Below are positions 11,988 to 22,689 of a DNA stretch of 64,000 bases, piece by piece; within the stretch, counting starts at the first letter, position 1, and each line of letters opens with the position of its first letter. Source of the stretch: Haemonchus contortus. Lineage: Eukaryota; Nematoda; Chromadorea; Rhabditida; Trichostrongylidae. The notes below the pieces were generated by a model, which saw nothing but the letters and a program-made list of their open reading frames with translations, was not told the DNA's origin and ran no database searches. The stretch is taken from NCBI GenBank assembly GCA_000469685.2, contig LS997565.1, positions 20,605,240 to 20,669,239 on the forward strand, read 5' to 3'. Both the position numbers and the translations under genes were made by a program.

Positions 11988-12116
11988 TCAAAGGCACAAT
12001 AATGAAGCACCGAGGAAACTGTAGTGAAACGTTAAAGTGACAAGCCAAAGGTCATTAGAATCACAACCGCGAGAGTGAGGAAGAGAGGCAAAGACAAAAT
12101 ATGAATGAGCTGTATG

Positions 12117-15100
12117 CTATTGAGGTTCCTTATCCATACAATGGTCGATATGAGGCTTCGAATACACGTATATCCAAATGATGAGCAGTGTGGCAAGAGA
12201 AATTGGAATTGCAACAATACCTGTAATTCCTCTTCTTACGTCTAACAGCTGAATATCTTTTCTAATTGTTCTATCCTTATCAATTTCCAATAGCACTTCT
12301 AGAGCTAACATGCTGATTTAATAGAATAGATAGGATATAAGCAAGGCATCACATACCTGCGCTTACAAGCCCTGTTTGAAGCGTCAAAACTGTGGCGGCA
12401 ACAGTTCCTGAAAGTAGTAGGTACTTCGGAAATCGCTCAGTTGGGACTAATCGGGATCAGAAGTCGAAGAACAGAAGAATAACCGTTAGCTCTTACATGA
12501 TAGTTGTACTGAAACTTCCGAATTAGGTGTCAGGAGGAGAGTCGACAGCTCTCTCCACGCATACAAAGACTATTCGAGAGACCCCTTCAGTATTAGTTCC
12601 CGAATTCACTGACTGAGTTGTTGCAAACTAGCAAAAATTACTTTAGCGTGTGTTTTGCAGGAAGAGGCGCGAGAATAAAATCGTTGGAAATTGTTCGTTC
12701 TAAAAGACCTTTTCTATGCTTTATTTTGTTGAACTTTATCAATAGAACCGTCCTCCCCCCCTCCCGCCATTAGACCGGCTTTCTTGGTGTATGTTTTCCG
12801 AGCAATAGGTAACCAACTACTGTTGGCCAATCACGTGCGTTATTGTAACTTGCAATACCATCCCTTCGTTAGTGGCTACGGTGGGGCTACAGCATAGAAG
12901 AGCTACCTCAAATCAAAATGATTGAGGTAAAGTTCATACTTCGTTCATACTTCAGTGCATTCGTTTCTCCATTCAATAGAATTTTTCCAAGAAACACAGG
13001 TAGAACGGGAACATGACCTCCTTCTCCCATAAACGAAACCTGAGGAAACTGACCAGAAGCAGCGGCTCCCAAACCGACACCAAGCAGGGCGCTGTCACCG
13101 CAAGCCGTTAGTGCAGAAGCACATCCGGTCACTTTCTTCGCAGCGTTGAGCCGTTTATACCGTTCCAATTCGGCCTAAAAACTCTGGGAAATTTTCCTTC
13201 ATCAGAATATTCCACACAGAATTCACTCACATTGATGTCTTCTTGAAGTTTTTCCAAGAGGCGGTTTCTGGTCTCAGCTGAGCCAAATTTCGGGCATTTA
13301 TCGTAGATGTTTAGTGCAGTGATGCCGTGCTTGATGTGGGCTTCGAGCAACCGCTTTTCGGGCATCATTCGTGATCCCACCGTTGACTGAAATCAAATTA
13401 ATATCAAACATGATGTAGAACCAGTGAGACCCAAAAAGTTGATTGTAAAATGCAAAAAATAATACTGATCTGAATAATTATCCCATCGAAGACAAAGACA
13501 TTTTTGGTAGCCCCGACTTAAACACGTAGCGTAAATTATGTGATCCGTCACATAAAAAAGCAATAACACACTCAAAAAGGTAAGGCCCCTCTGCGACTGT
13601 CTGGAGGGCTGCCAAATATAGCAGTGACACTGTGAGAGAAGCTAGGAGGAGGGCAATGTTTCCGAAAAGCGTTCAGAGGACGACTCTTTTTCATTTGCGT
13701 AGAAAAACAACAACAACAACACCTGCACCGTGCTGTTCTGAAGCCGATCGTATCTTTTCGGTCACAGAATAGTTCTATGTGCTCAAGTAATCATGTCTGA
13801 CGAAAAAAAGTATATCAACTATCAGTATATCAACTCGAGCTGTATATGTTACTCATAACCTGAAGATAGAACCAGTACAGTTCATCCTATATAAAATTGT
13901 TGAATACGCTGAAATTTGGTGGGCTAGCAGTTGGGACGGAGAGACGGAGTTAAAAAAGTATTTCTTGAGGAATTGGTTCACTTGGGTATCGAGGACCTCT
14001 TGTGTTTCAATCGCTTATATTCATCCCGATATCCTCGGCGAGTGCTAGTCTCCGAGCAGCTTCAAAGCAATGCAAGTGTTCATACTACTAATTCGTTTTC
14101 TGTATTTCTTCCTTATAGCACAAAATTGATGTTATGGAGTGGACTATGAGTAGGGTTGATTTCAATCCTATCACAAATATTCGGGGGATAATTGTCAGGG
14201 GTCAGGGGGGTCATGTTAACCTCGTGCCCTTCAGGGAAGATGATCCATTTTCCGTATTCAATAGTGGGTGCTGCAAACAGGGTCAACCCATCAGACAATG
14301 TTCATGATATGAATCTTATGTTCGTAGATATCCGCTCCTAGTTGCGATTCCTAGCTAGCTGTCTTGCCGCGCGGTACCGGATGTCATTCTACTGGTGTAG
14401 TTCAACATCCCTCAGTTAGCTCCTTGCTACTCATGCCGGTCACTGTCGTGCCGTTCGGACGTCATAAAGGTTGGCCTGGCGTGGCGCGCCCGCAGTCCCC
14501 TCGAAAAAGGCACAGTACGCTGCATGAAGCTAGAGTTGCCACGTGGCAATGGATTCTAGCCGTTATACGACGATTGCATCATCATTCGTCGCCGTCGTCA
14601 TCGTCGCAGCCGCCTGCCCTCCGTCGTCTTCTGGTGCCAATCGAGGTCAACGCCACCGACGCTGACCATGGTTCCGTAGCACCACACTGTTGCCATCTAC
14701 TGTGTAGTGGTGTCATCGCTGCCGAGTATGTCGCAAGCGGGAAACATCAGGATGGATGGTCCGCAGCCATGGAAGGACCTTGGAGCAGCGGTGTCAGAAA
14801 GATGTTGGTATGACTTGGACGGCCTTGGACGAGGATTAAGCAGGATCGTACCCAGTCCGTGGGTTGAATGTGGTTTATGCTTATGTGTTTTTCCATGTCT
14901 TTTCTCACAATACCCTAGATTTACTCGCATTCAACTCTCTTTCTTTCCATACGTAGCTTGCCAGAAAACAATATAACTTATAATTCGTGCTATTCGACGT
15001 GAAGTGTGGTAATATCCATGTATAGCGCAGCTGTCCCGTGAGCTCAGGGTAGGTTCGTAGGCCATGGTGGGACCGTGCGCCCAGCGTCCGAGTGAGCTCG

Positions 15101-18100
15101 GCGCTTTGCTAGCAACCCCCATAGCGTACTGCGGAGGCAGTACCAACCAGTAGGAGCTCGCAAGGGAGACTGGGGCAGCCTAGGCCTACCAAGTCCGCGC
15201 GGCAGCTGAATACGAGCATAGCGAGCGAGAAGAAGACCTCGGTATCCTAGTTCACGCCGCTGAGGTCGCTCTGCCGAGCAACCATCGATAAGGATTGGCC
15301 GCGGTGGAACGATCCCGACGGCGCGACAATCACATAGCAGTCCTCTGAAGAGACTAAGTTATGTAATAGGGAAGAGCCACAATAACTAACTCGATCCATT
15401 CCTCGGCAGTAAGCAACTTTGGCTTCGTGAGCTGCTTCGATACAGATCAGTTTTGCATTTGCATTCAAAATACTATTTGCCACAGGTACAGTATTACCGT
15501 CGAACGAGTTCACATATTCCTAAAATAGACGTTACTAAGTCATTACAGGAGGAGATTCGGTCCAGATGCTGACCTTGAAGTATTGCACGAGTTTCCGACA
15601 GGTGACCGGTTTTCCGTTGATGTACTTTGGCTGCAGAGCATGAGGATTCAGTAAAGCGGGGACCATCTTTTTCATCTCCTCACGGAAAATCGGCCGGAGA
15701 TCTGGAAGGAACGAGTGTTAAGGCATGAATCTGTACAGATGAAACAAAGCTTCCGCATTATGACCACCTTTCACATGACCTCTGAAGGATTGCCGCTCGG
15801 CTACGCGGTAACCGGGATAGGGAAGTAGGAAGCATGAAATGTGGTCAAAACAATCGGACAGCTGCTCCCGAACACTCCGGAGCTCCTCTGGTTGGTCGGG
15901 AGTGACCTGGAAAGACATGGAAGTTATCATTGGCAATAGACGGCCAGACCCATTCTTTTCAGAAAACGCAACGCAAAGCAGTGGCCACATTCTCGTTGAA
16001 TGTCTGGAAATGACTTCTAACCACTTTCCCTTTTTCCTTTCATATCCTGTGATAACCTCGACTGCCACAATATTCTTCTCGAGTGCTCCTCAACCTGTTT
16101 GAAATGAAGCCGAAAGAAGACGCATTTAAAATCAAGAAACCACCCTTTGGGGAGCATTCACCCAGTTAGATAACGCCATCAGGCAAGAAGCTCTCCCAAA
16201 AGAGAGGGTGCATCTGTGGCCTATACATAGACATCCCATTTACGGAAGCTACCTTATTATCCGAATGATTTTATCCAACGAACCTTTAGAACTTGCTGCA
16301 AGAACTTGCTACCGCCCTCCTCACCATAGCCATATTCTTCTGGATTCCGAAAATCCCTGACGCAAAAGACGAGCGTCTGAAAAAGTTGTTGAATCAGAAG
16401 GCAAATCTTCGCGACGCTTCAAAAATCACCTGAAATGGTTTGCCGAAACGTTGAGCTTCCGTCATGGCCAGACGACCGTACTCGACAAACAAGGAAAGAT
16501 GCTGCAGGGCGTCTTCCTGGATGTTATCGACCACGTTGTAAATCTGAATGAATAGCACTCGTTCCACCCAATCCATTTAGCAAACAACGAGTAAATCAAA
16601 CCCGAGAAATTGAGAATCTTCATCACCTGCACACAACTGACTATGGTGGACAAGGCGAAAATGGTTAGGCATTGCTGGTAGGTGGACGTATTGTCGAACG
16701 TTCCTTGAGTGTCCATCTAAAGAGGGTGCAATAAGTGGGCAATCGTCATGGATAGGGTGGTAGAGACAAATATGTAAGGCACTGAACCAGAAGCACGGCG
16801 TACATCTCTCCAGAAGCTGCTTCAATCATGATCGGCTCGCCCCACACCCAAACACCGACCGTATCTCGCTTTGCTCCTGCCCGCCAATGGAATCCGTGCA
16901 ACTGGCAGTCGTCTGTCAACCATTCCAAGGGAGCGTCACTCTGAAAGTTTCCCATTAAGATGGCATTCACAGTATTAGCACCAGTACTAAGGCTTGAGCT
17001 AGGTAACTTTTTAATTTTTTTTCAAAAACCGCTCGAATATAAAGATAAAAGATGAAGAGGACAAAGTTTCCTGGCGTTTATCAATCCCATCTGAAAGATG
17101 CGCCCCGCATTCGACTTCCACTCAGAATCGTAGCGGGGTTATGAATGCATATGTGACCTATACAATGAATTGCGGTAGTCAGCCGATGTTCAAGCTAGTG
17201 CATCCTCCTAGACGAGTCTGGTAGCAATTAATTGACCCCAGAGGAAGACTTGGTTGGCTTGGACCGGTCAATTTACAAGGAAATAGATAATAGATAGGAA
17301 AAGGGAAAAGAGCAATCAAATCAATCCGACTTGATAAAATGTAAGAAAACTGGCCATGATCACAACGAAAGAATATTGAGGCCAGAAGGTTCGAATGTAA
17401 AGCAGTTCGAATAACTGGTTATTACATACGACGAATATAATGTCTTGTTTTTCTGTCTCTCCTTCCTTTTGTCCTTTTAAATATATGTCTCCTGAAGTTT
17501 GGCACTACGTGAGAAGCAATTGAAGAGCGGTAATCACAGAGCAAAGAAGGGGCATCGGTTTCGATGAACACGCGAACGAAGCGGAGTTCTCTTATTGATG
17601 AAAAATAAATCGCAAGGAAACGCGTATTTCATATGATGGAAATCAGGAATAATTTGGAACACGGTTTTTACCAACTTTAAAATCGGGAAAAACTGGTGAA
17701 GACTAAAAGTATCCAAGTTGTCGTGTCTGAAAGATGGAGGAAGAACTCACGACGTGTAAGGTAGCGCATCAAACGTATGACATGTGGGATAAAATTCAAA
17801 GTCTCAGATCAGATGGCCTGGAAAAAGCAAAAACCTGAGGAAATAGGTGCCACTTCCATAACCCGCCGTCCCGCTGATTTTGATTAGATCAAGCGGGCGT
17901 CAGTGTCGTCCACCTAATTCATCATCAGACCTTTGATACTTCATCATTGCAGCATGTATGCAGCATGTAAAAACATAATAATCAAAGGCATAATATATTG
18001 TAGAAAATATAGTGCGTTTACTTCCGCACCGGACCAGAATTCGGAAAAGGGTCTCAATGGACACCTGGCAGTTGAAACAGGTTAGCCCCTCCTCAGAGCT

Positions 18101-21100
18101 GAGGCCATCGGTGCTGACCTGACTGCGACTTATGGTTAGAAAGACGCACATGCGATCCGGTCAGAGTTCTCAAGATAAATTTTTGCCAGTTTGGTGACCA
18201 ACACCACCTTTGAACTGATCGTGAATCCCTGAAGTTTCTCGCTAATTGAAGTCCTACAGCTTCGAAAGCTGTAGAAACTTCTGGTGAGGAGCTCCTGTCA
18301 GGCCGAAATGTAAGTGAAGCATAGCAGTCTTGACTTATGCTGGAGTGCGAAATGATATTCCCTGTACTAGCTTCTTCTTTCCCTCTAATCTTATGTTGAA
18401 TCAGGAATCTAATGTCTCTCGATATAGACTAACCAGAAAGTGTACACTAATGTCACGGAAATGAGTAATCAGTTTCCATCCTGACAGCGGAAAGAGAAAA
18501 CGATGATGCAAGTGAGGCACATGAGATGGTAGTGTCGTAGTGGAGTGGAGAAGGTCGGCATAACTGATGGAATCAAGGAGCTTCATAATCTGATCGAGCG
18601 TGGAGAAGAGGGAAAAAGTCATTAAAGGCATCGCAAAGTAGCGAAGACCGATAATAGTCCACGAGGTGCGACACGAAAATACTGACGAGGAAATGAAAAT
18701 TCCATAAGATACTTCGCGTGTAGAAAAAAACGATGACGAATCAAATCTTAACGCAATCTTTCTTGCAGTGAGAAAGAGGTGTGGGTGAGCATGAATACCG
18801 AGGGGATATCAAACCCAAATCTGCCGCTTGCAGTTCTCTCACCTGTGTGGAAATGACACGAACTACCCACACTTGCGCAATTCACGCGAACGTGATGCAC
18901 TCGGTGCTTCTAAATTGCGAGTCGCGCCCTACGGTAATAGCTTAGGTGGCACTGCCATGACTGTAGGGCACATATCTTTAGGGGACCTGACACATCCGCT
19001 TCCCAATGCTCATTGTCAGCGATTTTACTGAGCACCAATGCTTCATCATGACAGTATGTTTTCTCTCTTCCTTACCGCTTGTTGTTGTTTAAATTCTTTT
19101 CAGTGAAAAGTAGATGAGAGGTAGGATGAGGAGGAGCCGCCGCTGTTCTCCAGCATCGAGCGCCAGAGCGTGGAAGGTTGGGTTGCTGACGTGGCCCATA
19201 TGCGAGCCCATAGTGCTGAGGAACGTTTCTTATTAGTCAAAAAATATGATTTTTTGCCTACGTCTCAGAAGGGAGAGACCATCCACTGGTGTGGGCGAGT
19301 CCACTAAACGCTTAAATCATACCCATCCCAGCTTTTCCCACCCACTTCGGTGCTTCATCCGTTCTAAGGCTCAGGTAATAAGTCAGCTGAGAATGTCTCC
19401 AGTCATAAGTGGAGTCGGTTGACCCTTCTTCTTTCTGCTGTATTCTTGTTGAAGAACAGCGATAGTCCCTCCTCGAACAACTGCATTCTTGCCTTCTTTT
19501 CTTCCTACCAAAATCAACACTGACCGAAAAGAGAAAAGGAAAAGAAGCAGTACAGTAGACAAAAACATCTCACCCCAATGGTGGTCGAGGAAGTGCTAGA
19601 GCTCTGGACATGATGGAAGATTGAGACCACCCGGGTTGCTGGGCGCGCTTATCAAGTCTCATCATGGCGACTGCGAATGACACCTATGTGAAGAAGCGTG
19701 GCCTCCCACCATCTTAATCTAACTTCGTTCAAAGTTTACATACACTTAGTACTGATTGGAATCATATAGTAAATCAAAGGGTCTCCCGGTATAAAGCCCT
19801 TCTCATCTGTTTGAAACTCTTGATGAACTAAAATTCGAGAGAACCCGATAGTAGTGCTTGATTTGTTCTCGATACAACGGGCCCCTGTTGGAACGAGCTA
19901 TTTCATAAGCTTTGTAACAATTGCAGAGCTATAGGCGTCCCAGCGTTTGCATTCAAGTCAAGTCGGTTTTTGACGAAAACATGCTGAAAGAGGCAGTCGT
20001 GTGTGCTAAATACGAACATTACGCCACTCCCAATTTTGAAAGCTCCGGAACCCTACAAAATCCACGAAAAACATGGATAATGCTCCTGGCAAGTGACCAA
20101 GAACAGTTTTTGGAATACGTTCGACATATATGTAGCTGAGACTTTCTGGTTATAAGCTTTCTAGTTTCACTTTCAACAAAAAAAGTGGCGGAGTTTTTGG
20201 TTTATTCCTGAACATAATGAATCTCCAGTAGATGCCTAAGAGTTCAGGAATGCCATCAGTTTACCAGATAAATAGTGTTGCTCCGATGCCCGACTATCTT
20301 GAACAGTGACTTCTCTTTTGAATACCAAGGCGAATGTGGATGGTGTAGTGGTGAGTGGCGCACTATCACACGAGCGAGGACCCGGTTTCGAGTCCTAGAT
20401 CGATGCCCGCCTAGGTAAACTAAACATGTAACCCTTCCAGGGTCGGCTAATTGGTAGTAGACCCGTCTGGGTGGATTGAAGACCTGCACATCAGCTGGCC
20501 ACAGCAATTCACTATATAATAAACACATACGCGTCCAATACGTCTCTTCGATTTTAAATGAAAGTCGAATGCTTAGCGCATCCCTTGTGAGCGATTGATT
20601 AATGCAAAAAAAGTTAAGACCTTCGTATGCCAGAAAATCTTCAAAATATTCTAAAGATTCCAAGGATTAGCAGAGCGAAGTGTAGGTGCTCGAAAACTTA
20701 ACACCTTTATCCTTCGTGATGAGAATTTGGATTTTTCGGAAGATTCCCTCAGGAAGAATTTACAAAAAACAGGCAATAAACGTACGATTGATAAAGAGGT
20801 TATTACAAAATATAAAAATATTGTTATCGTCAGGTCAATGATTAATTGAAGAACCCACCTGTTGTGACTTTTGTAGGCAATACAAATACTCGAGAAAAAA
20901 GTTGAGCAGAAAACTCTTTCCTTTTCGGAATGCTCCTGCGACACTGATGATGACAACCTGAAAACAATTTTTAAATCATGATGATGATCCCGTTTTTCGG
21001 AGATATTTCTCAGTGAATAGTCAAATTGTCATTCCCCCACTACCTAAGTCCCAGCCAATTCGATGGCGTTCGTCCATGAATTTTCTGCATTCCATCGGTC

Positions 21101-21370
21101 AGATCCAGATTTTTCTGCGGGAAAATCGAAATCTCTTGAAGCTAAGCTGCAACAAGTTCTTATCGATAGGGATGCCTAGCTCTGTCATTGAAGCAATCCC
21201 TTGCAAAATGATTTAGGATAAGTAATTTCTGATGGATCTTACTTAAAGACAACCTTGTTTTTCTGAAGTTCAGTCACTATATCATGAAGAAACTTTCTGT
21301 TTCCCACGGGATGTGGGAACTTCGACTTTGGGAGTTGCCCACGTGTTTTTAGAGTAACTTGGATCGGGCT
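12117..21370 (-). CDS. atln: Atlastin-like dynamin-superfamily GTPase (ER membrane fusion), first exon missing
   Basis: Thirteen exons join in phase: 21370-21254, 20957-20859, 16940-16788, 16716-16627, 16543-16430, 16376-16284, 15906-15768, 15701-15574, 15519-15391, 13386-13231, 13174-13054, 12407-12357, 12304-12117 (stop TAG), giving about 525 residues. Visible marks (numbered from the first exon found): P-loop G-A-F-R-K-G-K-S at 47-54, switch I R-D-T-V-G at 97-101, D-T-Q-G at 125-128, G4-type R-D at 198-199, then the [17 protein letters not shown] and CFLLPYPG blocks of atlastins, a helical middle domain, and two hydrophobic segments (about 420-450 and 489-511). Atlastins tether and fuse ER tubules by GTP-driven dimerisation. 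After the second membrane segment only about 15 residues remain, so the usual C-terminal amphipathic helix is not evident. No ATG lies in the first exon found; human atlastins have some 50 more N-terminal residues. The donor of that exon (AAG/GTTGTC) is weak, and the last acceptor (GTTAG/CT) is a choice made on phase. Confidence 0.88.
14340..15240. repeat. GC-rich block inside an atlastin intron, unclassified
   Basis: This part of the 2 kb intron 13387-15390 is clearly richer in G+C than its surroundings and has overlapping open frames on both strands (14364-14813 plus, 14697-14930 minus), which is typical of a GC-rich repeat and not of one gene. No transposase or RT motif was found. It may be a non-autonomous repeat inserted in the intron. 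Confidence 0.35.
17098..17275 (-). mobile_element. tRNA-derived SINE, copy (3' part), in atlastin intron
   Basis: Reverse-strand copy of the SINE family described at 59932. It holds the conserved body (CCAGACTCGTCTAGG-like, GGCTGACTACCGCAATTCATTGTATAGGTCACATATGCATTCATAACC-like parts) and the end GAATGCGGGGCG. The tRNA-like head with A and B boxes is missing. It lies in the long intron 16941-20858. Confidence 0.75.
20332..20590 (+). mobile_element. tRNA-derived SINE, full-length-like copy, in atlastin intron
   Basis: The head has a pol III A box (TGGTGTAGTGG, about 20341-20351) and a degenerate B box (GGTTTCGAGTCC, about 20383-20394). The body has the family marks GGGTCGGCTAATTGGTAGTAG, ACCCGTCTGGG, CATCAGCTGGCCAC and the end AAAGTCGAATGC. 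It lies in the atlastin intron, on the strand opposite to that gene. Confidence 0.85.
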
Positions 21371-21618
21371 CTATTAAGAAATCTACCCTGAATGTACTAT
21401 TTCAGTTGTTCCCAGTCAGTGTTACGCACTGTGAATCGCCTACCACATCCCCATGGTTGTCCGCCAGCCGAGCTGACGCGAACAACAGCGGTGAAGGAGG
21501 GGGTGACGATTGCGATTTTCGGATCTCGATCCGATGTAGGGAAAAAAGTGCTTGATAGGCGGGGCAGGTGGATGACAACTATAAAAGCCAAGAAAACGAT
21601 TGTAAGAGTCGGTCAAGC
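21371..21618. promoter_or_regulatory. Shared divergent promoter region between atlastin-like gene and collagen
   Basis: Only about 250 bp separate the first recognised atlastin exon (minus) from the collagen start codon (plus). A TATAAAAG box lies at 21580-21587, some 32-39 bp upstream of the collagen ATG, correctly placed for the plus gene. Whether the missing first atlastin exon also lies here is open; the one ATG on the minus strand (within CCATGG, about 21450) is not followed by a donor in the needed phase. Confidence 0.5.
21580..21587 (+). promoter_or_regulatory. TATA box of the collagen gene
   Basis: TATAAAAG, about 32-39 bp before the ATG at 21619. This implies a very short 5' untranslated region, which is usual for nematode collagens. 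Confidence 0.6.
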
Positions 21619-22654
21619 ATGGATATCGACTCGAAGATCAAGGCCTATCGCTTCGTCGGCTATGCAGCCGTCACATTTTCGGCCGTCGCCGTCCTGTCCG
21701 TGTGTATCACCCTTCCAATGGTCTATAACTATGTCCATCACGTCCGTTCGCAATTGCATTCCGAACTGACCATGTGTAAGGTACGGTAATAGCCACTGAT
21801 TGTGATTACAACCCTTCTCCAAACATGATTTATTCAGGGCTCAGCGAAGGATGTTTGGTCTAGCGTGTACTCCATCAAGGATCTGCCCGTAGCTGCAAAC
21901 AGAACGACTAGGAGTAGCTACAGCGACCAATGCAACGGTTGTTGTCTTCCAGGGCCGATGGGACCAGTTGGATCACCCGGAAAGCCGGGAAAACCAGGAA
22001 AGCCCGGAGCTCCGGGTATGCCAGGAAATCCGGGCCGACCACCACAGGCACCCTGCGAGCCTGTGACGCCACCACCCTGCCCAGAGTGCCCACAAGGCCC
22101 TCAGGGACCTCCTGGACCTCCCGGACCTCCTGGAGACAATGGAACACCTGGCGAACCTGGACCAAAGGGACAAGACGCGCCACCTGGCGAGCCTGGGCCA
22201 AAGGGACCACCAGGACCTCCTGGACCTCCCGGAAACCCTGGAGCACCTGGAGAGCCTGGTCAGTTGATACAGACATTTGTCAATTTTTTCATACTCTTTT
22301 GTTAGGGAATTACTATCTGTAACGAACTCATCTCCAATAGGTGTTGAAATTTACTGAGTAATTTCAGGAGAGCCTGCCAAGTCGGAGCCCGTCGTACCTG
22401 GACCACCTGGAACTCCCGGAACCCCAGGACCACAAGGACCACCTGGACCTCCAGGAAGTAACGGAATTGACGGCGCTCCAGGAGAGCCTGGACCGAAAGG
22501 ACCCGATGGAGAACCTGGAGCACCTGGACAAGATGGAGAACCTGGGCAACCTGGTCATGCTGGTCAGGACGGACAACCTGGAGAGAAGGGCATCTGCCCC
22601 AAATATTGCGCTATCGACGGTGGAGTCTTCTTCGAGGATGGCACCCGCCGTTAG
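21619..22654 (+). CDS. Cuticle collagen, complete, three exons
   Basis: Exons 21619-21780, 21838-22258 and 22368-22654 join in phase (162+421+287 nt) to 289 residues ending at TAG 22652. The N-terminus holds the nematode collagen homology box A (K-A-Y-R-F-V-G-Y-A, then a hydrophobic segment 12-36, then Y-N-Y-V-H-H-V-R). A subtilisin-type processing site R-T-T-R stands at 76-79, followed by the cysteine cluster C86-x-x-C89-C90. Two Gly-X-Y blocks follow, broken around C127, C135 and C138, with a short C-terminal tail C271-P-K-Y-C275 and E-D-G-T-R-R at the end. Length and layout match the usual ~290-300 residue cuticle collagens of C. elegans, most like the members ending in a CPKYC...FFEDGTRR tail. 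The protein is secreted by the hypodermis, trimers form in the ER, and it is cross-linked into the cuticle. Both introns are short (57 and 109 bp) and interrupt at or near domain borders. No break is seen. Confidence 0.97.
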
Positions 22655-22682
22655 GTGGATGTTGTACATCACAGCATTATTT

Positions 22683-22688
22683 ATTAAA
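22683..22688 (+). terminator. Probable polyadenylation signal ATTAAA of the collagen gene
   Basis: ATTAAA lies 29 bp after the stop codon. It is a common variant signal and the first one downstream. Confidence 0.5.
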
Positions 22689-22689
22689 G

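Noticed and set aside
14502..14520. AAGGCACAGTACGC as another TTAA element end
   Set aside because: No TTAA flank and no matching second end.
17700..17830. Candidate atlastin exon reading [13 protein letters not shown]
   Set aside because: It resembles the stretch after the P-loop but has an in-frame stop and ends in the wrong phase; the true P-loop exon is 20957-20859.
21908..22276. Long frames on the minus strand and in another plus frame across the collagen
   Set aside because: They are shadows of the Gly-X-Y coding sequence, where G/C-rich repeated codons keep other frames open.
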